Positions 9,901 through 17,431 of a DNA stretch of 58,175 nt are shown here, piece by piece (within the stretch, counting starts at the first letter, position 1; each line of letters opens with the position of its first letter). The notes under the pieces were generated by a model that worked only from the letters and a program-made list of their open reading frames with translations, was not told the origin of the DNA and searched no databases. The stretch is from the NCBI GenBank assembly GCA_963169325.1, contig CAUJEY010000004.1, forward strand, positions 1 through 58,175. The letters are read 5' to 3'. The position numbers and the translations under genes are program-made. The stretch is from Bacteroidota bacterium. Its GTDB lineage: Bacteria; Bacteroidota; Bacteroidia; Chitinophagales; Saprospiraceae.

Positions 9901-10171
9901 AGAAGAAGCGCCCCCTTATGTGCGCATCGTAAACCGGTGGACCGAAGGTTATTTGAACGTTGAAGACTATACCCTCGCTCAAGGTGCAATTGATCCGGGC
10001 TGGTGGAGCGCCATGTGGGAACTGGAACAGGTGGAAGGCACCAAATACGTGCGGATTAAAAACCGCTGGATAGAAGGATATTTACACAACGGATCCGGCC
10101 AACTGGAATTGGGAGACGTGGACCCGGACCGGAAATGCGCATGGTGGTGGATAGAAACAGTGGAGGAATAA
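6989..10171 (+). CDS. Exported WD40-repeat protein with C-terminal beta-trefoil and one GDGWG motif
   Basis: A 1060-residue protein beginning with a signal peptide (about 20 residues, ending ALSG before QKYC). After a helical N-terminal part come WD40-like blades at about 265-500, with repeated LAFSPGG/LAFSPDG/LAFHPDG motifs. Residues 520-900 are beta-rich and unrecognised. At 905-909 lies GDGWG, the core of the repeat in the FecR-like protein three genes on. The end (927-1058) is three repeats of the form RIxNRWxEGYLxxE...GWWSAxW, a ricin/fascin-like beta-trefoil that would bind sugar or another ligand. If the signal works, the protein is periplasmic or surface-exposed while the proteases are cytoplasmic, so it could be the sensing part. 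Confidence 0.8.
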   Translation: MRNVIFILLVFSCCPVALSGQKYCQSILDSARLAYNANNLQAALQILQDAESCDYKNVLLKERQRLQSEIFNKVEIQRIAAVESAGKAEEAALWARYSLAQLFEEKTTSALEKGEYAQAWLYNQQALRMAAAVRTRMPVSAGRLLLREMCPCPELRVPKPETMQGGIIDLAYDTTGQLFALEAQVIADADRKVKDKVQLTLLKPGDGIKPLIRMNYDEPLPVLGSQSLSNSGRFVSLHRGEGDEEKFLNKWAPGETNTLDISSTIPYLEATCVKLNHDGSQLAFGNKDGQIAVVRYTKKGDEIISVGSADASPVLDLAFSPGGNQLAAASRNGTVTIWPLNKREKSRVYLSDDLLLSELVGEVTPGKMLQKFSNGGVGVRNLAFSPDGKYLAYGDMNGGISVIELANGQKLRIKPFNKDRKQVTCLAFSPDSKLLANGDPDGYVSIWGRLSSRSWEEIALVKAHTKEVTALAFHPDGTILSSGSKDSTLRQMSLRVYPFEFNRDQALDLSEFFFNYSAGTQAVRREKIYYASFDQLPYKLLNDNKLGLKDGDPYNVQLANARFYGGRAPFNAYMWSGELRREARSGVWTERTYIGPDLKKTRAYTETGRDENWLYLKDKDIKQDHQIRVPLQSKAGSVQLSLGESWIDLNLVPEVNGDTLFTFPTEGIRFGVAPERSTAGWVGLQPGNSGGYTFRVSKTDTSFFYMSIKDTTQAKDTFQIRIPKLGGWAQYQKGNSWINLFDLMRWNQINTPADITWEGRHFIYDKVSLNQSGNFIEVSPGAEVTIDLDWETRTDNIDGFCPGCIVQGYFGIKDVFSHCFISDGMPPEYYWGDSGHENVPFKAPENPGIYYITNRFTLEYDCKEDAGQHDNGTKNALAAIRVMPQDITPERMPVPALDTPPVPIGDGWGESAAKPEKTNEPDAPELYEPYQLIRFQNAWKPKQHIHVETLEPEAGEILPGWWSAQWAIEPVEEAPPYVRIVNRWTEGYLNVEDYTLAQGAIDPGWWSAMWELEQVEGTKYVRIKNRWIEGYLHNGSGQLELGDVDPDRKCAWWWIETVEE

Positions 10172-10213
10172 AGACTTTTGTTCCTTCAAAAAATTACGGC
10201 TAAACAACTTCAA

Positions 10214-11830
10214 ATGAGCACGCCAATCCGCAGCATCCCCCTGGCACAAACTACCGACACGTTTGGAGCGCCGGCAACGAGCATCACCGATAACGCTTAC
10301 CAACGCGCCAAACAAGTGTTTGATAAATTAGTGGAAGCCCGCGGCGACTACCGTTATCCGGTGCCCGATTTCCTATTGCTCGACCGTGAAGAAAGTGTGG
10401 CCTTTATGAACTATGATCTGTTGCAAGTGCAGCTGGAACAAAAAGCCTACAAAGTCTGCGAAGCATTCGGCGATCCCGCCCTGGCTTTTCTGCTCGGCCA
10501 CGAACTGACCCATTACTACGAAAAACACGGCTGGCGCAGGGGATTTGCCAGTGAGTACTCCGATCTGCCTATCGGGATACAAATCAAAGGGATGCTGGAC
10601 AAAGTGGCCAACGAAACCGAAGCCGATTACCTCGGCGGTTTCCTGGCCTACTCGGCCGGATACGGCATATTCGACAAAGGCGCCGAGTTGATGCAGCAAT
10701 TGTACGAAACATACAATATGAAGGACGAGAACGTGATGGCAAACGGCTATCCGTCCTTAGCCGACCGCCAGGAAATAAGCCGCCGGACGAAACAAAAACT
10801 GGAAGCATTGGTGGAGGTCTTCGAATTGGCAAACCTGCTCAACGCTATTGGCAGCTACGACGAAGCCTACGAATACTATCTTTATGTGGTGATGCGGTAT
10901 CAAAGCCGGGAAATTTACAACAACATGGGCGTGGCCAGGGCGCTGAGGGCCCTCGGGCTGTTCGATGAAAGTGAAATCAAATACCACTACCCTATTCAAC
11001 TCGACCTGCAATCCACAGGCGGCTCCAGAAGCATGGAGGGAGAGCCCGACCGAAACGAATTACTCCGGCAGGCCCTGGTGCATTTCGACGTCGCCATCAG
11101 CCTGGATTCCGGCTACGCGCCGGCTTACCTCAACAAAGCCTGCGTTTTAGCCTTGTTGGGCGACCCGGTACGCGCCCGCTTTTATGCCGAAGTGGAAGCC
11201 CGCTCGCGCGCCCTGGAAAATGCCAAATATGCTAAAACCGCCGTAGACGCGGATATCCTGACCGGTATCCTGGAGGCCCAAAGCGGCAATACCGCAGCGG
11301 CGAAAAAACTATTTGAAACGGCTGCTACGGTAAACAAGAGCCCTCTGGCAGCCGTCAACCTGAAAATCCTCAACGGGGAGGCCTGGGAACCGGAAAAAAC
11401 GGAAAGAACAGGAACATTCGACGAGGAAGCGATTGACGGCCTGGAGTTTATTTTTGTTGCCTACCCGACCGATAGCGACGGGCCCGCTTATGATCCGGAC
11501 CGATCCATTGAACTAACCAATGGCCGGGCTTTTCACCAAAATCCCGCTCCGGGGCCCAATTCCAAAATCTATATGAGTAAGGGGACCGGCGACAATCCCG
11601 TGCTCACTATTTTTCAGCTGACCACCAATGCCGCTTACGAAGGCAAAACGGCCAGGGGTATTGCCCTGGGCGACGATCGCGCCAGAATCGTCTCGGCGTA
11701 TGGCGAGCCCCGGCGCACGGTCGAAACCCCGATGGGGGATATCCTGGTGTACAAAAAATTGAAAATCATTTTTATTATTTCCGGTAAGGATAAAAAACTG
11801 GTTCGCTGGATCAATTATACCACCCGATAA
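10214..11830 (+). CDS. HExxH metalloprotease with TPR-like region and SmpA/BLIP-like C-terminus
   Basis: A 538-residue protein started at the ATG at 10214; a TTG at 10178 in the same frame is less likely. The zinc motif is HELTH (96-100) followed by NETEADYLGG (133-142), whose Glu supplies the third ligand, as in M48-type peptidases, then a helix and DRQEISRR. Residues 190-390 are helical with tetratricopeptide character. The last 110 residues carry GIALGDDRARIVSAYGEP, resembling the GxxxGxxxxxVxxxxGxP pattern of SmpA/OmlA- or BLIP-like domains. There is no signal peptide or membrane segment, unlike most M48 enzymes with a Bam-type role, so a cytoplasmic protease is likely. It is the third protease of the cluster. 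Confidence 0.8.
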   Translation: MSTPIRSIPLAQTTDTFGAPATSITDNAYQRAKQVFDKLVEARGDYRYPVPDFLLLDREESVAFMNYDLLQVQLEQKAYKVCEAFGDPALAFLLGHELTHYYEKHGWRRGFASEYSDLPIGIQIKGMLDKVANETEADYLGGFLAYSAGYGIFDKGAELMQQLYETYNMKDENVMANGYPSLADRQEISRRTKQKLEALVEVFELANLLNAIGSYDEAYEYYLYVVMRYQSREIYNNMGVARALRALGLFDESEIKYHYPIQLDLQSTGGSRSMEGEPDRNELLRQALVHFDVAISLDSGYAPAYLNKACVLALLGDPVRARFYAEVEARSRALENAKYAKTAVDADILTGILEAQSGNTAAAKKLFETAATVNKSPLAAVNLKILNGEAWEPEKTERTGTFDEEAIDGLEFIFVAYPTDSDGPAYDPDRSIELTNGRAFHQNPAPGPNSKIYMSKGTGDNPVLTIFQLTTNAAYEGKTARGIALGDDRARIVSAYGEPRRTVETPMGDILVYKKLKIIFIISGKDKKLVRWINYTTR

Positions 11831-11844
11831 ATATAATCATAACT

Positions 11845-12969
11845 ATGAAGCATCCTTTTTTTATGCGCTCCGGCATCCAACTCTTCGCCGTTACGTCAAC
11901 TGCTATAAAAGGCGAATTCCCGGCAGTAGTCATCTCCTGCCAGGGGGAGGTTCATTACACATCAGCCGACAACGCCGTAAAACTTGAAATCGCCCCCGGC
12001 GCGGTCGTCAAAACAAGTGGAACACTTCAATTGGGAGATGGGGCCGTCGCGGTGGTGTATTGCAACGGGCGCATGAAAAGTATTCAGGGCCATGGCGTGT
12101 ACGCTTTGCCCGACCTTTTCAAGCCGGGTGGCCTGGCAACCCTCAACTTCGATCCTGATTTCGGGAAATACATCCGCGCTGCCGTGGAATTGGCGGCCGC
12201 TAAACAATTGGGCGACGGATGGACTAGCGCCGTTACCGATCCTAAACAAGCCGGTGACGGTTGGGGTACCGCCGTTACCGATCCTAAACAAGCCGGAGAC
12301 GGCTGGGGCAACGCCGTCACTGACCCCAAACAAGCCGGCGATGGATGGGGCACCGCCGTCACCGACCCCAAACAAGCCGGCGATGGGTGGGGCAATGCCG
12401 TCACCGAACCCAAACAAGCCGGCGACGGGTGGGGAGGAAAAAACGCCGATATTGTTCTGATTTTGCCCTTTGGAAAACTGCAACCGGATATGGCCCGCTT
12501 CTCCTGGTCGGAGCCGAAAGCGGCGGCGGCTTGCCAACTGGAAATTTTGGATCAAAACAACGAGGTATTGTACAGCGTCACCACTTCAGAATCCGCCGTG
12601 CAGATTGACCTCGGCGAATTGAACCTGGCGCCAAACCAAATTTATACCTGGAAAGTGCGTTTGCCGGAGGCCGGCGGAGCGGCGTCCGGCGCCCTTCAGT
12701 TTACCCTTTTATCCGCAGAAGAGCAGGCCGCGGCGGCACAAAAAGCGTCCAAATCATCCGTCTATCCCACCGGCGATCCGGTTTTATGCGGCATGATGGA
12801 GGCCGTAGCATTGGAAAAAGCGGGATGGTACGCCGCCGCCGATGAACAGTATGCGGCATTGCTCGAACAACATCCGAACAACAACATGTTGCGCATGATG
12901 TACGCGGCATTTTGGATGCGATACGGGATGGAACAGCAGGCAAAGGCGGTACTGAAGGGTTCGGTCTAA
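11845..12969 (+). CDS. FecR-like protein with 14-residue GDGWG repeats and TPR-like tail
   Basis: A 374-residue protein. Residues 31-90 look like a FecR domain (GEVHY...PGAVVKTSGTLQLGDGAVAVV...G). Residues 120-197 are five tandem copies plus a partial sixth of the unit KQAGDGWGTAVTDP. Then comes a fibronectin-like segment (FSWSEPKAAAACQLEILD...YTWKVRLPE) and a short helical TPR-like tail. FecR-like genes with this Fn3/TPR tail are common beside CHAT genes in other bacteria (known context). There is no clear signal peptide. The regularly spaced Asp-Pro-Lys and Gly-Asp-Gly-Trp sites make it a possible substrate or scaffold of the neighbouring proteases (inference). Its stop overlaps the stop of the convergent TonB receptor by four bases. 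Confidence 0.75.
   Translation: MKHPFFMRSGIQLFAVTSTAIKGEFPAVVISCQGEVHYTSADNAVKLEIAPGAVVKTSGTLQLGDGAVAVVYCNGRMKSIQGHGVYALPDLFKPGGLATLNFDPDFGKYIRAAVELAAAKQLGDGWTSAVTDPKQAGDGWGTAVTDPKQAGDGWGNAVTDPKQAGDGWGTAVTDPKQAGDGWGNAVTEPKQAGDGWGGKNADIVLILPFGKLQPDMARFSWSEPKAAAACQLEILDQNNEVLYSVTTSESAVQIDLGELNLAPNQIYTWKVRLPEAGGAASGALQFTLLSAEEQAAAAQKASKSSVYPTGDPVLCGMMEAVALEKAGWYAAADEQYAALLEQHPNNNMLRMMYAAFWMRYGMEQQAKAVLKGSV
12202..12435 (+). repeat. In-frame 42-base tandem repeat inside the FecR-like gene
   Basis: Five 42-base units (12202, 12244, 12286, 12328, 12370) and a partial sixth from 12412 encode KQAGDGWG(T/N)AVT(D/E)P. The first unit is diverged (KQLGDGWTSAVTDP). Units differ at many third codon positions while the protein is nearly constant, so the repeat is old and kept by selection on the protein rather than freshly amplified. 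Confidence 0.95.
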
Positions 12970-15434
12970 TACCCAAACCCGCCTTCTTCCTGCCCCCCGC
13001 CCCGCTGCGGCTTCTTGTTTTTAAACAACGACATATCTTGTTTCCCAAAACGCCACAAGGCCGTGGCCCGTATGAACCGGCTTTCGCGACGGCGGCTGAA
13101 ATCCTGGATATAGTTACTTGTTTCCAGGTTTTGCCCCATGCGCCGGGAATCGAACACGTCCACCAGCGCCAGGGTGAGCGAGAAGTTTTTGCCAAAGTCT
13201 TTTTTCACGGATAAATCGCTGAAAAACATCGGCGCGGTTTTGCCCTGCGGCAGGATACGCGGCGACTCGTAGTTCGCCATTGCCTGCACGCTGATGGCTG
13301 CCGGCAGCCGCAGGCTCAGCGTCGATTTGGCATTGTAGGCCCAGCCGGAATTTTCAAAATTCTGCGCCGTGATTTTGGTTTGGAATACATTCAGGTTATT
13401 GGTCCATTCGATGGATTTCCCAAGATTCAGTTTCAGGGTATTGTCCATCCCGAAAGCGATGGCGTTCGAGCCGTTTTCGAAGGTGCTTACGAGCACGTTG
13501 GGGTCGTCGGGCGAACGGTAGGTGATACTGGTGATGGGGTCCTGCGTGTGGCGCACATACACCGAGGCGAGCAGGGCGTTTTGCCCGAACAACAGGTTAT
13601 AGTTAGCTTCGGCCAGGTTGACGAATTCGGGGCGCAGGGCCGGGTTGCCAATACGGTAATTGTATTTATCGGCAAACATAAAAAACGGCATGATCTGGAA
13701 CCAGTTGGGACGGTTGATCTTCCGGCTTGCGTTCACCTGAATCTCCTGGTTGTCGCCCAGTTTGCGCGTCAGGTACAGGCTGGGGAAAAAGGCTTTCCAC
13801 ACATTGCTGCCGCTGCCGGGGTAGTTGTAACTGAATTCCTGCTCCGAGGTGAGTTGTTTGCCCTGGAAACTCGATGCTTCGAAGCGCATCCCGGCCACGT
13901 AGCCCCAGTTGCCGAAAGCACCGGTATAGTTGGCATAGGCGGCATTAATCATCTCGGTGATGTCGTAGTTGGTGGTCAGGATACTGTCGGGCTCGAAGGC
14001 GAAATCGTTGTAGTCGAAATGCGTCACATCGAGCCAGGTATTCGTCGTTTTGCGGAAAAACCTGGCGCCGAATTCGAATTTGGCGTTTTCGCCGACGGGG
14101 TCAGTGAAGTCGAATTGTACCTGCGCCTGATTGCTGCGGTTGCCGCCGATATTGTTTTGCAGTTCCGGGTTGGGCATTTCGGCGCCGTCGGGCAGAAAGT
14201 TGCGCGTTTCGAAAATATTGGTATTGTTCGAGCGACCGAGGGTATATTGTCCGTCGAGCACGAGTTCTTTGCCTTTTTCGGGGAACGTGTGCCGCCAGGC
14301 GCCCTGAGCGGTGTAGTTGCGCCACTGGCCGTCGGTGTTGCTACTCCGGCTGCCGGAGGAGATGCGATTCTGTTGCCCGTCAAGTTCGGTGAACCGCTGG
14401 ATTTCATTCGGGCGGAAATCACCGCCCATGGCGTTGCCGGCCAGGGTAAGGGTGTTGCGGTTGTCGAGCGTGTAGTCGATATTCAGGCGGCCGAACTGGA
14501 AGAGGTTGCCGAATTCCGTGGCGTTTTCCTGGTTGAAATAACGGACGGGTTGACCATCGACCAGGTCGGTGCGGTACAGGTAGCCATTCGTCAGGTTTTT
14601 GTTGGTGTTCACGTTGTAGTTCAGCGACACGTTCCAGGGGCCTTGTTTTGCGCTGATGTTGGCCATGCCGTTGTAGCGGCCGGCCGTGCCCACGCCGGCA
14701 CTGACCATGCCGTTGTAGCCCGGTTTACGGTTCTTTTTCAAGACTAAATTCAGGATGCCGCCCGTGGTGTTGGCGTCATATTTGGCTCCGGGGTTGGTGA
14801 TTACCTCCACCTGCTCGATGTCGCCGGCGGGGATTTGATTCAGGCTGAGTAGTGTTGGGCGGCCGTCAATTAATATTTGAGCGTTCTGGTTGCGCAGTGC
14901 GGCGTTTCCGTCGGCATCCACGTTCACGGAGGGTACCGATTTGAGGATATCTTCGGCGGTGCCGCCGGCGCTCGCGAGGTTTTTTTCCACGTTGAATACT
15001 TTGCGGTCGGCGCGGAGCTGAATGGTGGATTGTTCTGCGCTGACCACCACTTCTTTCAACATTTGCGACGAAACGCCTATCGACAGGTTGCCGAGGTCTT
15101 GTTCGTTGTTTTGCGGGGTAATGATCACCTGTTTTTCCAGGGCCTGGTAGCCCATAAAACTCAGGGTAATTTTGAGGGGACCGGCAGGGAGGTTGGTCAG
15201 GTTGAAATCGCCGTTTTCGCGGGTGAGCCCACCGCCCACGAGCGAATCTTTTGCCGTGTAGGCGGCTACCGTGGCAAAGCCGATGGGCTCTTTAGTGCCG
15301 GCATCGAGCAGTTTGCCGTACAGGCGGCCGGTAGCGGGCATTTTCATGCCGGCGGGCCGTGCAGGCGACTGGGCAGCAAGGGCGCCGAAGGAGAAGAGGG
15401 TCAGCAGAAGGAGGGAGAAGCGAATATTTTGCAT
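12966..15434 (-). CDS. TonB-dependent receptor, outer-membrane beta-barrel family
   Basis: An 822-residue outer-membrane protein. I chose the ATG at 15434 because it begins a clear signal peptide (MQNIRFSLLLL...ALAAQ); an upstream in-frame start would translate the repeat array at 15494-15656. After the signal comes a carboxypeptidase-regulatory-like domain (GRLYGKLLDAGTKEPIGFA, with GDFNLTNLPAG), then a plug with TAEDILKSVPSVNVDADGN and QIPAGDIEQVEVITNPGAKY, then a long barrel of the OMP_b-brl_3 type. This subfamily usually imports unknown ligands. The C-terminus is a Gly/Gln-rich tail rather than the usual aromatic end. The 3' end overlaps the stop of the protease cluster. Confidence 0.9.
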   Translation of the reverse strand: MQNIRFSLLLLTLFSFGALAAQSPARPAGMKMPATGRLYGKLLDAGTKEPIGFATVAAYTAKDSLVGGGLTRENGDFNLTNLPAGPLKITLSFMGYQALEKQVIITPQNNEQDLGNLSIGVSSQMLKEVVVSAEQSTIQLRADRKVFNVEKNLASAGGTAEDILKSVPSVNVDADGNAALRNQNAQILIDGRPTLLSLNQIPAGDIEQVEVITNPGAKYDANTTGGILNLVLKKNRKPGYNGMVSAGVGTAGRYNGMANISAKQGPWNVSLNYNVNTNKNLTNGYLYRTDLVDGQPVRYFNQENATEFGNLFQFGRLNIDYTLDNRNTLTLAGNAMGGDFRPNEIQRFTELDGQQNRISSGSRSSNTDGQWRNYTAQGAWRHTFPEKGKELVLDGQYTLGRSNNTNIFETRNFLPDGAEMPNPELQNNIGGNRSNQAQVQFDFTDPVGENAKFEFGARFFRKTTNTWLDVTHFDYNDFAFEPDSILTTNYDITEMINAAYANYTGAFGNWGYVAGMRFEASSFQGKQLTSEQEFSYNYPGSGSNVWKAFFPSLYLTRKLGDNQEIQVNASRKINRPNWFQIMPFFMFADKYNYRIGNPALRPEFVNLAEANYNLLFGQNALLASVYVRHTQDPITSITYRSPDDPNVLVSTFENGSNAIAFGMDNTLKLNLGKSIEWTNNLNVFQTKITAQNFENSGWAYNAKSTLSLRLPAAISVQAMANYESPRILPQGKTAPMFFSDLSVKKDFGKNFSLTLALVDVFDSRRMGQNLETSNYIQDFSRRRESRFIRATALWRFGKQDMSLFKNKKPQRGGGQEEGGFGY

Positions 15435-15493
15435 GGAACGGTGGTTTTTGGAGTGGTGGGTAGATTGAAAATTTTTTTCACCACGAAGTCCTA

Positions 15494-15656
15494 GAATATC
15501 GAATATCGAACACGGAATGTCGAATGTCGAAGTATTCGTAGAGTACACCGTGATATCGTCATTCGTTATGTTACTTCGATATTCGAAATTCCGTGTTCGA
15601 TATTCGATATTCAAGGACTTCGACATTCGAAATTCCGTGTTCGATATTCGATATTC
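15494..15656. repeat. Word-array inverted repeat (GAATATCGAA / TTCGATATTC)
   Basis: Words GAATATCGAA, CACGGAAT and GTCGAA on the left recur as complements on the right (TTCGATATTC, ATTCCGTG, TTCGACATTC), the right arm in two copies. The array fills the gap between the TonB receptor start and the YceI stop, ending one base before that stop codon. It can fold into a long hairpin. Confidence 0.85.
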
Positions 15657-15657
15657 T

Positions 15658-16263
15658 TTACTTCCCGGCCACCAGCGTCACATTCAAATCGAACTCGTCG
15701 TAAATGGTTTTATCGCCGAGATTTTCGAAAAAGTTGCCGGAGCGGTATTGGATATCGTAGTTGGTACGGTCCACTTTGAACGCGGCCTGGGCATTGGCTT
15801 TATTACCTTCTGTGGTTACCGTTGCGTCGAGTTTGATTTCTTTGGTGATTCCTTTGATGCTCAGGTTACCGGTCACACGGTAGGCGCCGGGGGTGCCACG
15901 CGAAGCCACTTTGGTGATGACAAAAGAAGCAGCCGGGTGTTTTTCCACACTGAAAAAGTCGTCGGACTTGAGGTGGCCTTCCAGTTTGCCGGCCCATTCG
16001 CCTTCGATGTCTTTCACCTTGATACTGGTCATATCCATTTCAAAGGAGCCGCCGCTGAGCGCGCCGTTGGTGAAAGCGAGCGAACCCGACTTGAGGTTGA
16101 CCGTGCCGAAGTGTTGGCCGGTCACTTTGTAGGCTTTCCATTCTACTTTACTGGCGGCGACGTCCACTTTATAGGTTTCGGGCGCATTGGTGAACGACAA
16201 ACCGGCAATACCGGCTACCGCGAGCAGGGCGGCGAAAGCGAGCGAAAGGTGTTTAAATTTCAT
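15658..16263 (-). CDS. YceI-family periplasmic lipid-binding protein
   Basis: A 201-residue protein with a signal peptide of about 27 residues (AGIAGLSFTNA). The rest is the YceI lipocalin-like barrel: YKVDVAASKVEWKAYKVTG, the paired GALSGGSFEMDMTSI and VTGNLSIKGITKEI motifs and a DRTNYDIQYRSG end segment. The family binds isoprenoids or other amphiphiles in the periplasm; the ligand here cannot be told. It lies upstream of the TonB receptor on the same strand, but the word array between them probably separates the transcripts. Confidence 0.92.
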   Translation of the reverse strand: MKFKHLSLAFAALLAVAGIAGLSFTNAPETYKVDVAASKVEWKAYKVTGQHFGTVNLKSGSLAFTNGALSGGSFEMDMTSIKVKDIEGEWAGKLEGHLKSDDFFSVEKHPAASFVITKVASRGTPGAYRVTGNLSIKGITKEIKLDATVTTEGNKANAQAAFKVDRTNYDIQYRSGNFFENLGDKTIYDEFDLNVTLVAGK

Positions 16264-16461
16264 TTTAGAGCGGTGTTGAAAGGTGAAGAGGATAGAATTT
16301 CAGGTAAATCCTGATGCCCTGTTTTTGAAAGGCGCTGCAAAAGTGGGGCGGGGAAACACGCGAAAATGGATGTGTAGATGAAACCGGGAAATGTGGAGAT
16401 GTAAAGTGGAATAAATCAGGTTTGCCCTTGATCCTGGAAGATTTTTTTCGCGATTTTTTAT

Positions 16462-16469
16462 TACATTTG
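16462..16469 (+). promoter_or_regulatory. Probable -7 element of the toxin-antitoxin promoter
   Basis: TACATTTG fits the Bacteroidota TAnnTTTG element and lies 22 bases before the antitoxin ATG at 16491. I see no clear TTG at -33. Confidence 0.55.
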
Positions 16470-16490
16470 TGCATAAATTTAAACAAAATC

Positions 16491-16937
16491 ATGCAGGTAA
16501 TTGCGATTGACTTGAACGACGCCTTAAAGCAGGATAAAAATGAAATTACGCCGTTTCTTGCTCGAATGGATGTAAAAAGGGGTGATAAATTAGAAATTTT
16601 TATGGATGAGGATGTGAAAGGTGCATTGCAGGTAGCCGTATTAACATTGATTTGGGTGGCCCTTTATCACCTTTCAAAGACAGAAAATTTACATCAAATC
16701 GGTCAAGCGAGCACTGATGCAGTTAATGAGCCGGGAGTTTCTTTTTTCGCATTAAGCAAACTGCAAACCCCAATAGAAATGGAAGAGGTTATTGAAAGAA
16801 AATTGGGTGTTGAAATTGAATTTATTGACAAATCCGCACAAGTGGAAGACCCATTTGCCGAAACCTTTGGCATTTGGAAAAACAGAAAAATGGAAATTGA
16901 AAACTTTCGTGACGAAGCATGGCGAAAAACGAAATAA
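16491..16937 (+). CDS. Probable antitoxin of a VapBC-type pair
   Basis: A 148-residue protein from the ATG at 16491, just after a promoter element. Its last 30 residues, AETFGIWKNRKMEIENFRDEAWR, look like the toxin-wrapping tail of VapB-type antitoxins (F/W-G-x-W-K-x-R...I-E-x-x-R-x-x-A-W). The first 115 residues are longer than the usual small AbrB or Phd DNA-binding domain and contain a hydrophobic stretch (ALQVAVLTLIWVALYHL); I do not recognise them. It overlaps the PIN toxin gene by 19 bases. GC content is clearly below the neighbours, suggesting acquisition by transfer. Confidence 0.65.
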   Translation: MQVIAIDLNDALKQDKNEITPFLARMDVKRGDKLEIFMDEDVKGALQVAVLTLIWVALYHLSKTENLHQIGQASTDAVNEPGVSFFALSKLQTPIEMEEVIERKLGVEIEFIDKSAQVEDPFAETFGIWKNRKMEIENFRDEAWRKTK

Positions 16938-17308
16938 TTCTTTGTGACTCAACGGCTATTATCCACCATTTTCGAGGTGATAGAAAAGTAACAGAGCAAC
17001 TAATGAAAATTGGCCCTTCAAACATTGGCATCTCTGTTATTACCCATGCAGAAATATATTACGGCGCCAGGAACAAAAAAGATTTTGAAATTTACAGGCG
17101 TTTTTTCAATGCACTTGCAACATATCCTTTGACTGAAGAAATCTCAAATATCTTTAATGGGCTGATTGTGAATTACTCGATAAGCCACAAAGTAAGAATT
17201 GCAGACATGTTGATAGCCGCGACTGCAATTGCTAATAATCTTCAGATTTTTACCCACAATCGAAAGGATTTCGATTTCATCCCCGAAATTCGGCTATATA
17301 ATCCTTGA
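16919..17308 (+). CDS. vapC: PIN-domain ribonuclease toxin (VapC family)
   Basis: A 129-residue PIN domain, the normal length for VapC. The acidic metal-binding residues are in place: D10 (ILCDSTAII), E45 (THAEIYYG), D96 (RIADMLIAA) and D117 in THNRKDF. VapC toxins cleave tRNA or rRNA when not bound by the antitoxin encoded just upstream, with which this gene overlaps by 19 bases. It shares the low GC and AT-rich codon use of its partner. Confidence 0.88.
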   Translation: MAKNEIILCDSTAIIHHFRGDRKVTEQLMKIGPSNIGISVITHAEIYYGARNKKDFEIYRRFFNALATYPLTEEISNIFNGLIVNYSISHKVRIADMLIAATAIANNLQIFTHNRKDFDFIPEIRLYNP

Positions 17309-17406
17309 AAAAGGCTATAAATCCATGAATAAAGCCGCATTCCCCCTTTACATCGCCTGAAACTCCGGTTTCGTCGCCACCTGCCTTTTTCCCAGGCATC
17401 AAGACG

Positions 17407-17414
17407 TACCTTTG
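17407..17414 (+). promoter_or_regulatory. Probable -7 element of the LytS/LytTR operon
   Basis: TACCTTTG matches TAnnTTTG and lies 17 bases before the histidine kinase ATG, implying a very short leader. Confidence 0.5.
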
Positions 17415-17431
17415 CAGCCGAATTTATAAAA

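Noticed and set aside
13380-14747. A 455-codon open frame on the plus strand
   Set aside because: It lies wholly antisense to the TonB receptor, whose domains and signal peptide are clear; the frame stays open because of biased codon use on the other strand.
15434-15626. A 64-codon N-terminal extension of the TonB receptor
   Set aside because: It would translate the word array, and the signal peptide begins at the ATG at 15434.
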